Shown one piece after another: positions 16,448 to 25,696 of a stretch of DNA of 64,000 nt (position 1 is its first letter; every line of letters begins with the position of its first letter). A model generated the notes under the pieces. The model did no database searches and had not been told where the DNA came from. It saw only the letters and a program-made list of their open reading frames with translations. Both the position numbers and the translations under genes were made by a program. Location of the stretch: the NCBI RefSeq assembly GCF_003385395.1, contig NZ_QNUG01000011.1:1-64000 (forward strand), in the 5' to 3' direction. The stretch is from Epilithonimonas hispanica. Its GTDB lineage: Bacteria > Bacteroidota > Bacteroidia > Flavobacteriales > Weeksellaceae.

Positions 16448-16477
16448 AAATCCGGAAAATCAAAATCTTCCGGATTA
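16448..16477 (-). terminator. terminator behind the sigma-factor operon
   Basis: AATCCGGAA pairs with TTCCGGATT over a 10-nt loop with an A-run on the plus strand (T-run on the minus strand). It lies 24 bp past the stop of the membrane protein gene at 16501. Confidence 0.78.
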
Positions 16478-16500
16478 GTAATTTTAATTGAAAAAACTTG

Positions 16501-16959
16501 TCAATCTATTTTAGGACTAGTCAAATTTTCCTTTATTTCAGGTTCCGGCTTACAAAACTTCGACTCGAATTTCTGTTTCCACATTTCCTTGAACTTTTCT
16601 TTATCTTCTTCAGTTCCACAAAATTTGGATTCTAGTTTTTGTTTCCACATTGCTTTTAATTCTTCACGCTCCTGCTCTGTTCCACAAAATCTTGATTCAA
16701 ATTTTTGTTTCCAAGTATTTCTCATATCATCACTTCCTTCGAAATGATTTCTTTTTCCGAATTTCTTTCCATTAAATCCTCCAAATAAGATTTTGGATAA
16801 TAACAAAATCCCAAATGCCTGCCAATAATTAATAGCTTTAACGCCCAATATTTCCGGCAAAAGTGTATTCCAAAGCCATTGGAAAAACCAAATAAATAAT
16901 CCCATTGCGCCAATAACGCACGGAAAAATCAACCAAAATTTCTTTTTATTACGTTTCAT
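16501..16959 (-). CDS. small membrane protein with three Cys-containing repeats
   Basis: 152 residues. Two hydrophobic segments (FWLIFPCVIGAMGLFIWFF, about 8-26; AINYWQAFGILLLSKILFGGF, about 42-62) are followed by a charged tail with three tandem copies of a ~21-residue unit, M/TWKQKxESxFCGTExExE, from about residue 83 to 148. Each copy carries one conserved FC. It is 11 bp downstream of the ECF sigma gene and so probably co-transcribed. It lacks a classical anti-sigma zinc motif, but its place suggests it controls or is controlled by that sigma factor. The cysteines could bind metal or sense redox. Confidence 0.75.
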   Translation of the reverse strand: MKRNKKKFWLIFPCVIGAMGLFIWFFQWLWNTLLPEILGVKAINYWQAFGILLLSKILFGGFNGKKFGKRNHFEGSDDMRNTWKQKFESRFCGTEQEREELKAMWKQKLESKFCGTEEDKEKFKEMWKQKFESKFCKPEPEIKENLTSPKID

Positions 16960-16970
16960 CCTTTATTATA

Positions 16971-17522
16971 TTAATCATTCAAATCGTTGTAAAGAGTCTG
17001 CAATTTTTTTCGCAAATGTTTTACAGCATAAGATTTTCTACTTATTATTGTTTTTATATTTTCACCTTCTTCGTCTGCAATTTCCTGCAGAGTTTTATCT
17101 TCAAGTTCGTTTTGTATGTAAACACGTCTTTGTTTTTCAGGCAATTCATCCAAAGCTTTCATCAGCTCATTCCAAAACATTTCTTTGAAAACCCCAATTT
17201 CAGGATTATTAGTATCATCAGCCAAGAGAATATCTTTGACATTCAGTTCGCCGTCTTCGTCCTGATAAACAAAATCTTCCAGAGATTCGCTTTTCTTTTT
17301 TCGATAACTGTCGATGATTTTGTTTCTAGTAACAGAATATAACCAAGCTCCGACATTTTCCAGTTCATCCAGATTGGTCAATCTGCTCGTTTGAAACCAA
17401 ACTTCCTGAAGAATATCTTCTGCATCTTCTGTCTTTGCCACTTTAGAATTGATAAAGCGCAACAGCTGGGAGCCGTAATTTTTCACGACTTCCGTAATCG
17501 ATGCAGATTTTTTTTCGGCCAT
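16971..17522 (-). CDS. ECF-type RNA polymerase sigma factor
   Basis: About 183 residues from MAEKKSAS; an ATG eight codons upstream (17546) is also possible. Region 2 is clear (LLRFINSKVAKTEDAEDILQ, then LYSVTRNKIIDSYRKK), as is region 4 (LDELPEKQRRVYIQNELEDK, LQEIADEEGENIKTIISRKS). The role is promoter recognition under envelope or other stress. It forms an operon with the repeat-containing membrane protein and is divergent from the outer-membrane protein at 17662, a likely target or simply a neighbour. Confidence 0.9.
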   Translation of the reverse strand: MAEKKSASITEVVKNYGSQLLRFINSKVAKTEDAEDILQEVWFQTSRLTNLDELENVGAWLYSVTRNKIIDSYRKKKSESLEDFVYQDEDGELNVKDILLADDTNNPEIGVFKEMFWNELMKALDELPEKQRRVYIQNELEDKTLQEIADEEGENIKTIISRKSYAVKHLRKKLQTLYNDLND

Positions 17523-17661
17523 TTGCTGTAAAGATAGCGACTCCATATGAATATGACGCCACAGATTTTTTTTTACCTTAAAAGTGTTCAAAATTTTTAT
17601 AATGGATTCAATTTGTAACAAAAGAATGATTTGAAAGTCTAATTAATTGATAATACAATCT

Positions 17662-19827
17662 ATGAAACTAAAATCCATCTTCCCCATTTCTGCTCTATTT
17701 CTAAGTCAAATCTATTTTGCTCAGAAAACTGAAACAGAAGAAACAGGCAGTAAAGAAAAACAAATTGAAGCGGTAACCATTACCAAAACTAAAAAAGCCG
17801 TTGAACAAAAAGCAGATAGAACAATTTTCGATTTTTCTGAACAACCGAATCTAAATTCCGGAACATTGATGGAAGGATTGAAGAAGCTTCCCGGACTGGT
17901 TTCCACAGATATTGCCGGAATGATGTATCAGGGAAAATTTCTAGAAGTCTATATGGACGGAAGACCTTTGAATATTTCAAGTAATGAGCTGACCGCTTTC
18001 CTGGAAGGAATGCCCGCAAATTCTGTAGAAAGAATAGAGATTGTGACGCAACCAGGCGCAGAATTCCCTGCTACTTCTGGTGGTGCCATTCTTAATATCA
18101 TCACTAGTAAAAATGCAAAAAGCTATCTTTCTGCAACTTACAGCGGAAGTTATGCTTTTACAAATTATGAAAAAGCGAGACACAAAACTGTCAACAGTCT
18201 TAATCTAAATGCCCGAAACAAATATTTTGGCTGGCAAATTAATTTTGGACAAAACTATCGTGAAAGTTCACAATGGAGCGAAATTGCCGGTCTTTCAAAA
18301 ACTTATACTGATAGAACAGGACGTGGTTATTTTGCCAATGCAGCGATGACTTTTGATTTGGGAAAAGACAGATTGCTGTTGAATTATGAATTCAATAAAA
18401 ACAATAATGACAACGTGGTTGAAAGTAATGGTTTTGACTTTGATAACATCAATAACATTATTATTCCTGTCATTTCTGAAGATTTTGGAAAGACATTGAT
18501 TAATAGAAATGATGCGACGATTACTTATCAAAAAAGATTTGATGATAAAAACAAAAAGCTTGATTTTCAGTTAAATTATAATAACTATAATACGGATTAC
18601 GCTCAAAATAGTTTTGTCAATCCATCTAATAATACCGCGAATGCTTCCAACCAAAATGTTTATAGTTTCAAGGTCGATTTTTCTCAGCCGTTGAAAATCT
18701 TGGACGAAGGAAAAATCAGCATTGGTGGTTTGTATGAAAAACTAAATTTTGATACAGATAACAGAATTATTACAAATTTAGATTACGAAAGACAAACTTC
18801 ATCTATGTATGCAGAATTGCAGGCGAAACTGAAGAAATTTGATTTTATTTTGGGCGCAAGAGCCGAGAATTATGACATTAATGGAATGACCAGAGTTCTG
18901 AAAGATGATATTGTAACTGAAGAAAAACTGACGCCTTTCAATCAATTCAGGATTTTCCCGAATGCAAGTGTCCAATACAATTTTATGCAAAGCGTATTTT
19001 TTAGCTTCAACTATAATAAGAAAATCAGCCTTCCAAACATCTCTTTCCTGAATCCAAACAACACGGTTTTCAATAATCAGAACATCAATTACGGAGGAAA
19101 TCCATATTTACAGCCTACGATTTTTGATAATTTTGAGGTTAAAATTTCGGCTTTTGATTATGCTTTTATTAGTTACAGCATTAGCTATTCTGACAACAAT
19201 ATTGCACAACAAGTTGGGAGAAAAGATCTGCTTGTAACTAACACGAATGTGAATATCCCAACAATGAGAATCCACAGTTTCAATGCAGGATTGCCGGTTC
19301 CGTTTATGATTTTCACGAAGAGTTTTAGCGAGATGATGAAATTTGATTTCAATCCAGATAAAATCAATTTCCTTTATCTGTACACGAGTTATCAAAGACA
19401 TGAGATTCCTGATTTGAACAACAAAGGTTTTTGGGTCTTTGGAAGTTCCGCACAGATTATTTTGCCTAAGGAAATTAAACTAACTGCTAATTACCGTCAT
19501 ATTACGAAAGGAAATTACTTCTACTTTGATGCGATAAAACCATTTAATCAATCTTTTGATATTAATTTGACTAAAAAATTCATGAATGATCGTCTTACGG
19601 TTTCGCTTTATGCAGATGATATTTTCAATCAGAATAAGAATTATTTCAACTCTGTTCCGCCAAACGATTTGAGTCCTGTACTTTTATCAAGCAAAAACGA
19701 CACCCGAAAATTCGGAATTTCTTTCAATTATAAAATTCCGACCAAAAATAAATTAGCCAAAGTGAACCCGAATCTTATCAAGAACAATAGCACGTCTGAT
19801 TCTAGTGGAGGAATTATAACTCCTTAG
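17662..19827 (+). CDS. TonB-dependent-receptor-like outer-membrane protein
   Basis: 721 residues from MKLKSIFP, with a signal peptide ending YFAQK. A plug domain follows (GTLMEGLKKLPGL, VYMDGRPLNI, NSVERIEIVTQPGAEFPA, about 70-150). The rest is a beta-barrel of the outer-membrane beta-barrel 3 type with a long C-terminal half rich in aromatic and Asn residues. No SusD partner or CarboxypepD-like N-terminal domain is present, so it is not a classical SusC. The substrate is not evident. A convergent terminator separates it from rluA-like 19882. Confidence 0.85.
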   Translation: MKLKSIFPISALFLSQIYFAQKTETEETGSKEKQIEAVTITKTKKAVEQKADRTIFDFSEQPNLNSGTLMEGLKKLPGLVSTDIAGMMYQGKFLEVYMDGRPLNISSNELTAFLEGMPANSVERIEIVTQPGAEFPATSGGAILNIITSKNAKSYLSATYSGSYAFTNYEKARHKTVNSLNLNARNKYFGWQINFGQNYRESSQWSEIAGLSKTYTDRTGRGYFANAAMTFDLGKDRLLLNYEFNKNNNDNVVESNGFDFDNINNIIIPVISEDFGKTLINRNDATITYQKRFDDKNKKLDFQLNYNNYNTDYAQNSFVNPSNNTANASNQNVYSFKVDFSQPLKILDEGKISIGGLYEKLNFDTDNRIITNLDYERQTSSMYAELQAKLKKFDFILGARAENYDINGMTRVLKDDIVTEEKLTPFNQFRIFPNASVQYNFMQSVFFSFNYNKKISLPNISFLNPNNTVFNNQNINYGGNPYLQPTIFDNFEVKISAFDYAFISYSISYSDNNIAQQVGRKDLLVTNTNVNIPTMRIHSFNAGLPVPFMIFTKSFSEMMKFDFNPDKINFLYLYTSYQRHEIPDLNNKGFWVFGSSAQIILPKEIKLTANYRHITKGNYFYFDAIKPFNQSFDINLTKKFMNDRLTVSLYADDIFNQNKNYFNSVPPNDLSPVLLSSKNDTRKFGISFNYKIPTKNKLAKVNPNLIKNNSTSDSSGGIITP

Positions 19828-19843
19828 ATAAGAATTTAAATTA

Positions 19844-19879
19844 AAAAAAGCCGAAAGATTGATTTCCTTCGGCTTTTTG
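19844..19879. terminator. bidirectional terminator between convergent genes
   Basis: AAAAAGCCGAA pairs with TTCGGCTTTTT, with A- and T-runs suited to both strands. It lies between the outer-membrane protein gene and the convergent pseudouridine synthase gene. Confidence 0.85.
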
Positions 19880-19881
19880 TT

Positions 19882-20574
19882 TTATTCTTCACAAGCTCTC
19901 CAAACCGCATCATTCTGCGGAACCTGAGCTGTTATTTGAATATTTTCTTTAGTGACAGGATGAGTAAATTCTAATTTTCTGGCGTGGAGGGAAATTCCTC
20001 CATCTTGGTTAGAACGCGGACTTCCGTATTTCAAATCACCTTTGATTGGAACTCCAATTTTAGAAAGTTGCGCACGAATCTGATGATGTCTTCCTGTTTC
20101 CAAATCCACTTCCAGCAAAAGATAATTTTCCAAAGTCTTGATTAGACTGTAAGTCAAAATCGATTCTTTTGAACCTTCTGTAGCTTTTGTAAAGACAATC
20201 GCTTTGTTATTTTTTTCATTCTTTTGAAGATAATGAACCAATCTTTGAGAATTCGGAATCATCTCTTTCCCAACAACTGCCCAATATGTCTTTTTAACTT
20301 CACGGTTCTTCACCATTTGAGTCAATCTAGAAAGCGCTTTGGAAGTTTTTGCATAAATAACCAAACCAGAAGTTGGTCTGTCAATTCTATGAACCAAACC
20401 AAGAAAAACATTGCCCGGTTTATCGTCTCTTTTTTTGATAAAGTCTTTAATCAATTCAAGCAAAGATAAGTCACCGGTTTTATCGCCTTGAACCAATTGT
20501 CCTGCTTTTTTGTTGATGACCATCATATGATTATCTTCGTAAACGATTTGTGATTCAGAAAAACTTTGAGACAT
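19882..20574 (-). CDS. RluA-family pseudouridine synthase
   Basis: About 230 residues. It isomerises uridine to pseudouridine in RNA. The catalytic motif is VHRIDRPTSGLVIYAKT, with the aspartate near residue 67, and the late motifs ETGRHHQIRAQ and GDLKYGSP are present. There is no S4 domain, so this is the short RluA type. The start at 20574 overlaps the stop of the upstream esterase gene by one base (TAATG), which decides against the longer frame starting at 20664. Confidence 0.92.
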   Translation of the reverse strand: MSQSFSESQIVYEDNHMMVINKKAGQLVQGDKTGDLSLLELIKDFIKKRDDKPGNVFLGLVHRIDRPTSGLVIYAKTSKALSRLTQMVKNREVKKTYWAVVGKEMIPNSQRLVHYLQKNEKNNKAIVFTKATEGSKESILTYSLIKTLENYLLLEVDLETGRHHQIRAQLSKIGVPIKGDLKYGSPRSNQDGGISLHARKLEFTHPVTKENIQITAQVPQNDAVWRACEE

Positions 20575-21419
20575 TATTGATGTTGTTTTAGTAGCCATTT
20601 CGGAATCTCGTCCAAGAGCTCTGCCGAAAGAATATTGTTGTGATATTTGTCTGTGTATTCCCAAAGAAAAACTTTGCCTTTAGATTTCATTTCATCAAAA
20701 AACTTAAAATTACTTTGAGGGAAATTATCCGTATCCAGACTTCCGTGAACAATCCAAATTGGCATTTTCGTGAGTTCGTCCATTTTATCAAACTGAGAAA
20801 TTCCTGAAATATTAATGGCAGCTGCAAATAGATCTGGTCTTTTAGAAATTGCATTAGAAGTTGTAGCTCCTCCCATAGAAAATCCCATTACGTAGATTCT
20901 GTCTCGGTCAATATTTTCATTAATGATTAAAGAATCGATTGATTTTAAAACTAAATCCAGATGTTGATTAGATTCAGAAGCTTTTACATTTCTGGTTTCA
21001 TCGAGATGGTAATTGGACGAACGAACGGGAAATTGCGGAGACAAAACATAAACCTGATTATTCTTCCTATTTTCCGAAAGAAGCCACATTTTGGACAAAA
21101 CACCCATTTGAGAAGAGTTGTTTGTTCCAATTGCACCAGAGCCGTGAAATACCAAAACTAATGGATATTTTTTATTCTGTTCAATTGTTTTTGGTTTCAG
21201 AAAACGATAATTCACAGCTACTTTTCCATTATCAAATTTTCCCGCTTTGAAATCAGAATAATCCAAACTCTTGATATATTTAATTCTTGCTAAAGATTGT
21301 AACGAATCTGCTTTGTCGTGAAAGTCAGTCTTCGTTCCATATTTCATTTTCTGCGAAGTGCAGGAAAACACAAACAGGATTCCGAACAGAAATAATGAAA
21401 CTTTAAGAAACTTAAACAT
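20574..21419 (-). CDS. alpha/beta-hydrolase lipoprotein (esterase-like)
   Basis: 281 residues. Lipobox FVFSC with the cysteine near residue 20. The alpha/beta-hydrolase fold shows the oxyanion strand LVLVFHGSGAIG (about 86-97), nucleophile elbow GFSMGG (serine about 175), the acid region WIVHGSLDTDNF and a late histidine in YHNN. It resembles PHB-depolymerase or dienelactone-hydrolase-like esterases; the substrate is unknown. It is coupled to the downstream pseudouridine synthase by a one-base overlap. Confidence 0.85.
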   Translation of the reverse strand: MFKFLKVSLFLFGILFVFSCTSQKMKYGTKTDFHDKADSLQSLARIKYIKSLDYSDFKAGKFDNGKVAVNYRFLKPKTIEQNKKYPLVLVFHGSGAIGTNNSSQMGVLSKMWLLSENRKNNQVYVLSPQFPVRSSNYHLDETRNVKASESNQHLDLVLKSIDSLIINENIDRDRIYVMGFSMGGATTSNAISKRPDLFAAAINISGISQFDKMDELTKMPIWIVHGSLDTDNFPQSNFKFFDEMKSKGKVFLWEYTDKYHNNILSAELLDEIPKWLLKQHQ

Positions 21420-21438
21420 TGACGATATTTTAAATTAA

Positions 21439-21468
21439 ACCCTTTCAGAATTCAAGTTCCGAAAGGGT
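21439..21468 (-). terminator. terminator behind panB
   Basis: ACCCTTTC pairs with GAAAGGGT over a 14-nt loop, with a T/A-rich tail. It lies between the end of panB and the start of the esterase gene. Confidence 0.7.
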
Positions 21469-21489
21469 AAATTTTATTTTGAATTATTT

Positions 21490-22305
21490 TTAATAACTTT
21501 CCTTATCATTCGGGAAATCAGAACTTTTTACATCTTTCACATATTGAGAAACTGCACCTGTGATTTCAGAATAAAGGTCAAGATATCTTCTCAAAAATTT
21601 CGGAGAAAAACCTTGATTCATCCCAACCATATCGTGATAAACGAGAACTTGTCCGTCACAATCCGGTCCGGCTCCAATTCCGATTGTAGGAATAGAAATA
21701 CTTTCCGAAGCTTTTTTCGCAAGCGCTGCCGGAATCTTTTCCAATACAACTGCAAAACATCCCAATTCTTCTAACAATTTACAGTCAGCAATCAATTTTT
21801 CTGCTTCAGCATCTTCTTTCGCTCTTACTTTATAAGTCCCGAATTGATAGATACTTTGAGGCGTCAAACCAAGATGTCCGCAAACAGGAATTCCCGCATT
21901 TACGATTTTTCTGATAGATTCTTCAATTTCTTTTCCACCTTCGATTTTAATGGCGTGAGCACCACCTTCTTTCATCATTCTCACGGCAGATTCCAAAGCT
22001 TTTTCAGGATTACTCTGATAAGTTCCGAAAGGTAAATCCGCCACAACCAAAGCTCTTTCCACACCACGAACAACACATTGTGTATGATAAATCATTTGGT
22101 CCAATGTAATTGGCAAAGTCGTTTCGTGACCGGCCATTACATTCGCCGCAGAATCACCAATTAGAATGGAGTCAACACCGCCAGCATCAACCATTTTCGC
22201 AGTTGTAAAATCATAAGCCGTCAGCATTGTAATCTTTTCCTTATCGAATTTCATTTTTCGCAAGGTCTCCGTGGTGATTTTTTTTATTTCAGAATGTACA
22301 GACAT
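21490..22305 (-). CDS. panB: 3-methyl-2-oxobutanoate hydroxymethyltransferase
   Basis: 271 residues, the usual PanB length. It makes ketopantoate from 2-oxoisovalerate and methylene-tetrahydrofolate, the first step to pantothenate and CoA. Family segments are complete: ITMLTAYDFTTAKMVDAGGV, ILIGDSAANVMAGHETTLPI (metal-binding aspartate), VVADLPFGTYQ, AIKIEGG, CGHLGLTPQS, and TIGIGAGPDCDGQVLVYHD. It stands alone; panC and panD are not in the window. Confidence 0.97.
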   Translation of the reverse strand: MSVHSEIKKITTETLRKMKFDKEKITMLTAYDFTTAKMVDAGGVDSILIGDSAANVMAGHETTLPITLDQMIYHTQCVVRGVERALVVADLPFGTYQSNPEKALESAVRMMKEGGAHAIKIEGGKEIEESIRKIVNAGIPVCGHLGLTPQSIYQFGTYKVRAKEDAEAEKLIADCKLLEELGCFAVVLEKIPAALAKKASESISIPTIGIGAGPDCDGQVLVYHDMVGMNQGFSPKFLRRYLDLYSEITGAVSQYVKDVKSSDFPNDKESY

Positions 22306-22398
22306 ATTTTATGAATGATAAAATTATAGGTGATAAATGATTAAAACAGATAAATGAGTTGCGCTGAACTGCATCAGCTATCATTCATCTATTATCAT

Positions 22399-23112
22399 TT
22401 ATATTACAACGTGCCCCAGCTTAATAAGCCTTTCTCTGTTAAGGATTTTGATATTTCTACCTTCTACAGAAATCAAATCATCTTGTTTGAATTCGGAGAT
22501 TAATCGGATGGCGCTTTCTGTTGCAGTTCCAATTAGGTTGGCGATTTCTTCTCTGGTTAGAGAAATTTTTATGAATCCTTCCGGATCTGTTCCCAATTTT
22601 TGCTCTAGCAAAACCAGAATTTCTGCCAGTCTTTCACGTACAGTTTTCTGAGCGAGAAATGTTACTGTATTTGCAGATTCGCCCAATTCATAAGCAATTT
22701 TCTGAAGCATTGCGTAAGACAATTTCGGATCTAACTTTAATAATTTAAGAAAAACATCCGAAGGTAGAAACTGAACTTTCATAGGCGTCATTGCTTCAGC
22801 TTTAGCCTGAAAATTTTCACCAGAAAGCAACGAACGGTAACCTATCAAATCGTTTTCTTTGCAGAATCTAAGAATCTGATCTTTACCATAAACACCTGAT
22901 TTTGATAATTTTGCAGTTCCTTTTTCGATAAAATAAACACCTTTCGGCGACTCGCCATCGTCGAAAACGACATCACCTTTTGAGAATTCTAGAATTTTAA
23001 GTGCATTACTGTAGATTTCAAAATCTTCCGGATTCAAACTTTCACGTAAAGATTCTTGATTAAATGCTTTTGAGAAATTTTCTTCTATAACCAATTGTTG
23101 TTCAAGAGACAT
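22399..23112 (-). CDS. Crp/Fnr-family transcriptional regulator
   Basis: 237 residues from MSLEQQLV. A cyclic-nucleotide-type sensor domain (about 30-145; FDDGESPKGVYFIEKGTAKL) is followed by a dimer helix and a Crp-type winged helix (LTREEIANLIGTATESAIRL, about 183-202). There is only one cysteine in the sensor half, so no Fnr-type iron-sulfur cluster is expected. It is divergent from the cbb3 oxidase cluster and probably controls it. A TGAC-N4-GTCA palindrome lies just before its start codon, a likely autoregulatory site. Confidence 0.9.
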   Translation of the reverse strand: MSLEQQLVIEENFSKAFNQESLRESLNPEDFEIYSNALKILEFSKGDVVFDDGESPKGVYFIEKGTAKLSKSGVYGKDQILRFCKENDLIGYRSLLSGENFQAKAEAMTPMKVQFLPSDVFLKLLKLDPKLSYAMLQKIAYELGESANTVTFLAQKTVRERLAEILVLLEQKLGTDPEGFIKISLTREEIANLIGTATESAIRLISEFKQDDLISVEGRNIKILNRERLIKLGHVVI

Positions 23113-23117
23113 ACCTA

Positions 23118-23129
23118 TGACATTTGTCA
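23118..23129. promoter_or_regulatory. TGAC-N4-GTCA palindrome before the Crp/Fnr gene
   Basis: TGACATTTGTCA, five bases upstream of the regulator start codon. The half-site and spacing match those at 25635-25646 in front of ccoS, and the geometry (two tetramers, four-base spacer) is that of Crp/Fnr-type sites. Confidence 0.55.
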
Positions 23130-23207
23130 GCAAAAATAAGACTTTTTAACACTACATACCAAGATTTTTGACGTAATTTTGCAATCCAAATATCTGAGAA
23201 CTTTTTA

Positions 23208-25586
23208 ATGGCAGAACAATGCTTTCACTGTGGTCAGAAAATCGACAAAGAACGCCTTCTTTTTGACGACAAAATCTTTTGTTGCAACGGTTGTCAATCC
23301 GTTTACGAAATTCTGAATTTTCATAACCTTGATAATTTTTACAATATCAATCAACGTTCAGGAATACGTCCGAGTAACGAAAACAATTCGCAATTCGATT
23401 ATCTTGATACGCCGGAAATCTTTACCAAGGTTGTAGATTTCTCCGAAGGAGGAACTACGCTTGTGACTTTCAAAATCCCTGTAATTCATTGCTCATCTTG
23501 CATTTGGTTATTGGAAAGTCTTCACACGATTAATAATAAAATCAAATATTCTCAGGTTAATTTCACCAGAAAAACGCTTCAGGTTTCTTTCAAAGAAGAA
23601 GAATTGAAACTAAGTGAATTAGCAAAATTCTTAACGAATCTTGGGTACAAACCAATTATCAACCTTGAAACTGCGGAGAAAAAACACGACAAATTAGACA
23701 AAGGTCTTTTGATAAAATTGGCAGTTGCAGGATTTGCTTTCGGAAACGGAATGTTTTTCAGTTTTCCGGAATACGTTTCGGGAGACGACGTTTGGTTTCA
23801 CTCGTATAAACATTTATTCAGAATTATTTTATTCCTATTAGCAACAGCGGTTGTATTTTATTCTGCTTCAGATTATTACAAGTCCGCTTGGTATGGCTTG
23901 AAGAATAAAATCATCAACATCGATGTTCCGATTGTTTTAGGAATTTTCGTTCTTTATGGAAGAAGTATTTATGAAGTTGTGACAGATTACGGTCCGGGCT
24001 ATTTTGATACACTTTGCGGATTACTGTTCTTTATGTTGCTCGGAAAAACCTTTCAGAAAAGAACTTACAATACACTTTCATACGACAGAGATTACAAATC
24101 GTTCTATCCAATTGCGGTAACAAAAGTTGATTTCGACGGAAAGCAGGAGAATATTCTTCTTTCGGATTTGGCAGTTGGCGATAGAATTATGGTCAGAAAT
24201 CAGGAAATCATTCCTGTAGATTCGATTTTGATAAAGGGCGAAGGAAACATCGATAACAGTTTTATTACAGGTGAATCTGCTCACATTTCCAAAAAACCGG
24301 GCGATAAAATCTTTGCCGGAGGAAAACAAACAGGCTCGATTCTGGAACTTGAAGTGATTAAAAGTGTTGACCAAAGTTATTTGACACAGCTTTGGAACAA
24401 AGAAGCTTTCAAGAAAATGGATACTGGTCTTGATACTTTGACGAATACAATCAGTAAATATTTTACATTCATTATTTTAGGAATTACATTATTTGCCGGA
24501 ATTTATTGGTCAAGAATCGATATGGAGAAAATGTTCCAAGTGGTTTCAGCGATTCTGATTGTTGCTTGTCCGTGTGCTTTGGCATTGTCTGCACCGTTTA
24601 CTTTCGGACATATTATGAGAATTCTTGGTCGAAATAATTTTTATGTGAAAGACACTTTAACTATCGAAAGATTGGCAAAAGTTGACACATTGGTTTTCGA
24701 TAAAACAGGAACTATTACAGAAAGTAAAAAATCGAATATTAATTATATCGGAAGCGAGATTGAGGATTTTGATTTGAGAAATATCAAATCTTTACTTAAA
24801 AACTCTAATCATCCGCTTTCTAAATCACTTTATAATTTCATCGAAGTGAATGATGATTACTTTGAAGTGGAAGATTTTGAGGAAATTTCAGGAAAAGGTT
24901 ATCAAGCAAAAGTCAGAGGAATTAATTATAAAATCGGTTCCGCAAGCTTTGTCGGAGAGAAATCTCAGGATTTAGAAACGGCAGTTTACATTAAGAAAGA
25001 TGAGACTTTTATTGGAAAATTCACTTTCAAAAATGAATATCGAAATAACCTTTCTCAGCTTTTCAAGAACCTGAAAAATTATGCTATTAATATTTTAAGT
25101 GGAGACAATCCTTCAGAAAAACCAATTCTCGAAAAACTCATCCCAAATGTTTCTGAGATGAAATTCAATCAAAATCCGGAAAACAAACTGGATTTTATCA
25201 AAGAATTACAAGACAAAGGACAAAGAGTTGCAATGCTTGGTGATGGATTAAATGATGCTGGAGCTTTAAAACAGAGTAATGTCGGTATTGCAATTTCGGA
25301 TGACAGCAACTCTTTTACCCCTTCATCAGACGTGATTATGAACGGCGAAAAAATTCCGGAATTGGACAAGTTTTTAGCACTTTCAAAAGATGCGATTATG
25401 ATTGTAAAAATCACATTCATAATCAGTTTGTGTTATAATGTTATCGGAGTCAGCTTTGCAGTTTCGGGACATATGCATCCACTTTTTGCTGCTATTTTTA
25501 TGCCTTTGAGTTCTGTAACTGTTGTAACATTCACAACGCTTTCGACTTGGCTTAGAAGTTCAAAATATTTCAAGATAAAGATTTAG
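23208..25586 (+). CDS. ccoI: copper-type P1B ATPase for cbb3 oxidase assembly (CcoI)
   Basis: 792 residues. It exports or delivers copper for the haem-copper centre of cbb3 oxidase. The N-terminus has a zinc-ribbon-like CFHCGQKI / CCNGCQ region (about 5-32), then a heavy-metal domain with HCSSC (about 94-98), about eight membrane helices, the ion-binding CPC (CPCALAL, about 453), DKTGT phosphorylation site (about 498) and GDGLNDAGALK hinge (about 678). It is the first gene of the cco cluster. A TAATTTTG -7 box lies at 23174-23181. Confidence 0.95.
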   Translation: MAEQCFHCGQKIDKERLLFDDKIFCCNGCQSVYEILNFHNLDNFYNINQRSGIRPSNENNSQFDYLDTPEIFTKVVDFSEGGTTLVTFKIPVIHCSSCIWLLESLHTINNKIKYSQVNFTRKTLQVSFKEEELKLSELAKFLTNLGYKPIINLETAEKKHDKLDKGLLIKLAVAGFAFGNGMFFSFPEYVSGDDVWFHSYKHLFRIILFLLATAVVFYSASDYYKSAWYGLKNKIINIDVPIVLGIFVLYGRSIYEVVTDYGPGYFDTLCGLLFFMLLGKTFQKRTYNTLSYDRDYKSFYPIAVTKVDFDGKQENILLSDLAVGDRIMVRNQEIIPVDSILIKGEGNIDNSFITGESAHISKKPGDKIFAGGKQTGSILELEVIKSVDQSYLTQLWNKEAFKKMDTGLDTLTNTISKYFTFIILGITLFAGIYWSRIDMEKMFQVVSAILIVACPCALALSAPFTFGHIMRILGRNNFYVKDTLTIERLAKVDTLVFDKTGTITESKKSNINYIGSEIEDFDLRNIKSLLKNSNHPLSKSLYNFIEVNDDYFEVEDFEEISGKGYQAKVRGINYKIGSASFVGEKSQDLETAVYIKKDETFIGKFTFKNEYRNNLSQLFKNLKNYAINILSGDNPSEKPILEKLIPNVSEMKFNQNPENKLDFIKELQDKGQRVAMLGDGLNDAGALKQSNVGIAISDDSNSFTPSSDVIMNGEKIPELDKFLALSKDAIMIVKITFIISLCYNVIGVSFAVSGHMHPLFAAIFMPLSSVTVVTFTTLSTWLRSSKYFKIKI

Positions 25587-25633
25587 AACACTTTTATTTA
25601 GAGTGATTATAAATTATCCATATTTCTATCATT

Positions 25634-25688
25634 CTGACCAAAGTCAGTAATTTTCACTAAATTTGACGACTGTTTTATCTTAAATTTG
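25634..25688 (+). promoter_or_regulatory. ccoS-ccoNO promoter with Crp/Fnr-like site
   Basis: CTGAC-CAAA-GTCAG at 25634-25647 contains the same TGAC-N4-GTCA as the site before the Crp/Fnr gene. Two matches to the TAnnTTTG -7 box (TAAATTTG) follow at 25658-25665 and 25681-25688. The second would give an almost leaderless ccoS mRNA. Confidence 0.6.
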
Positions 25689-25696
25689 TGGCTGGT

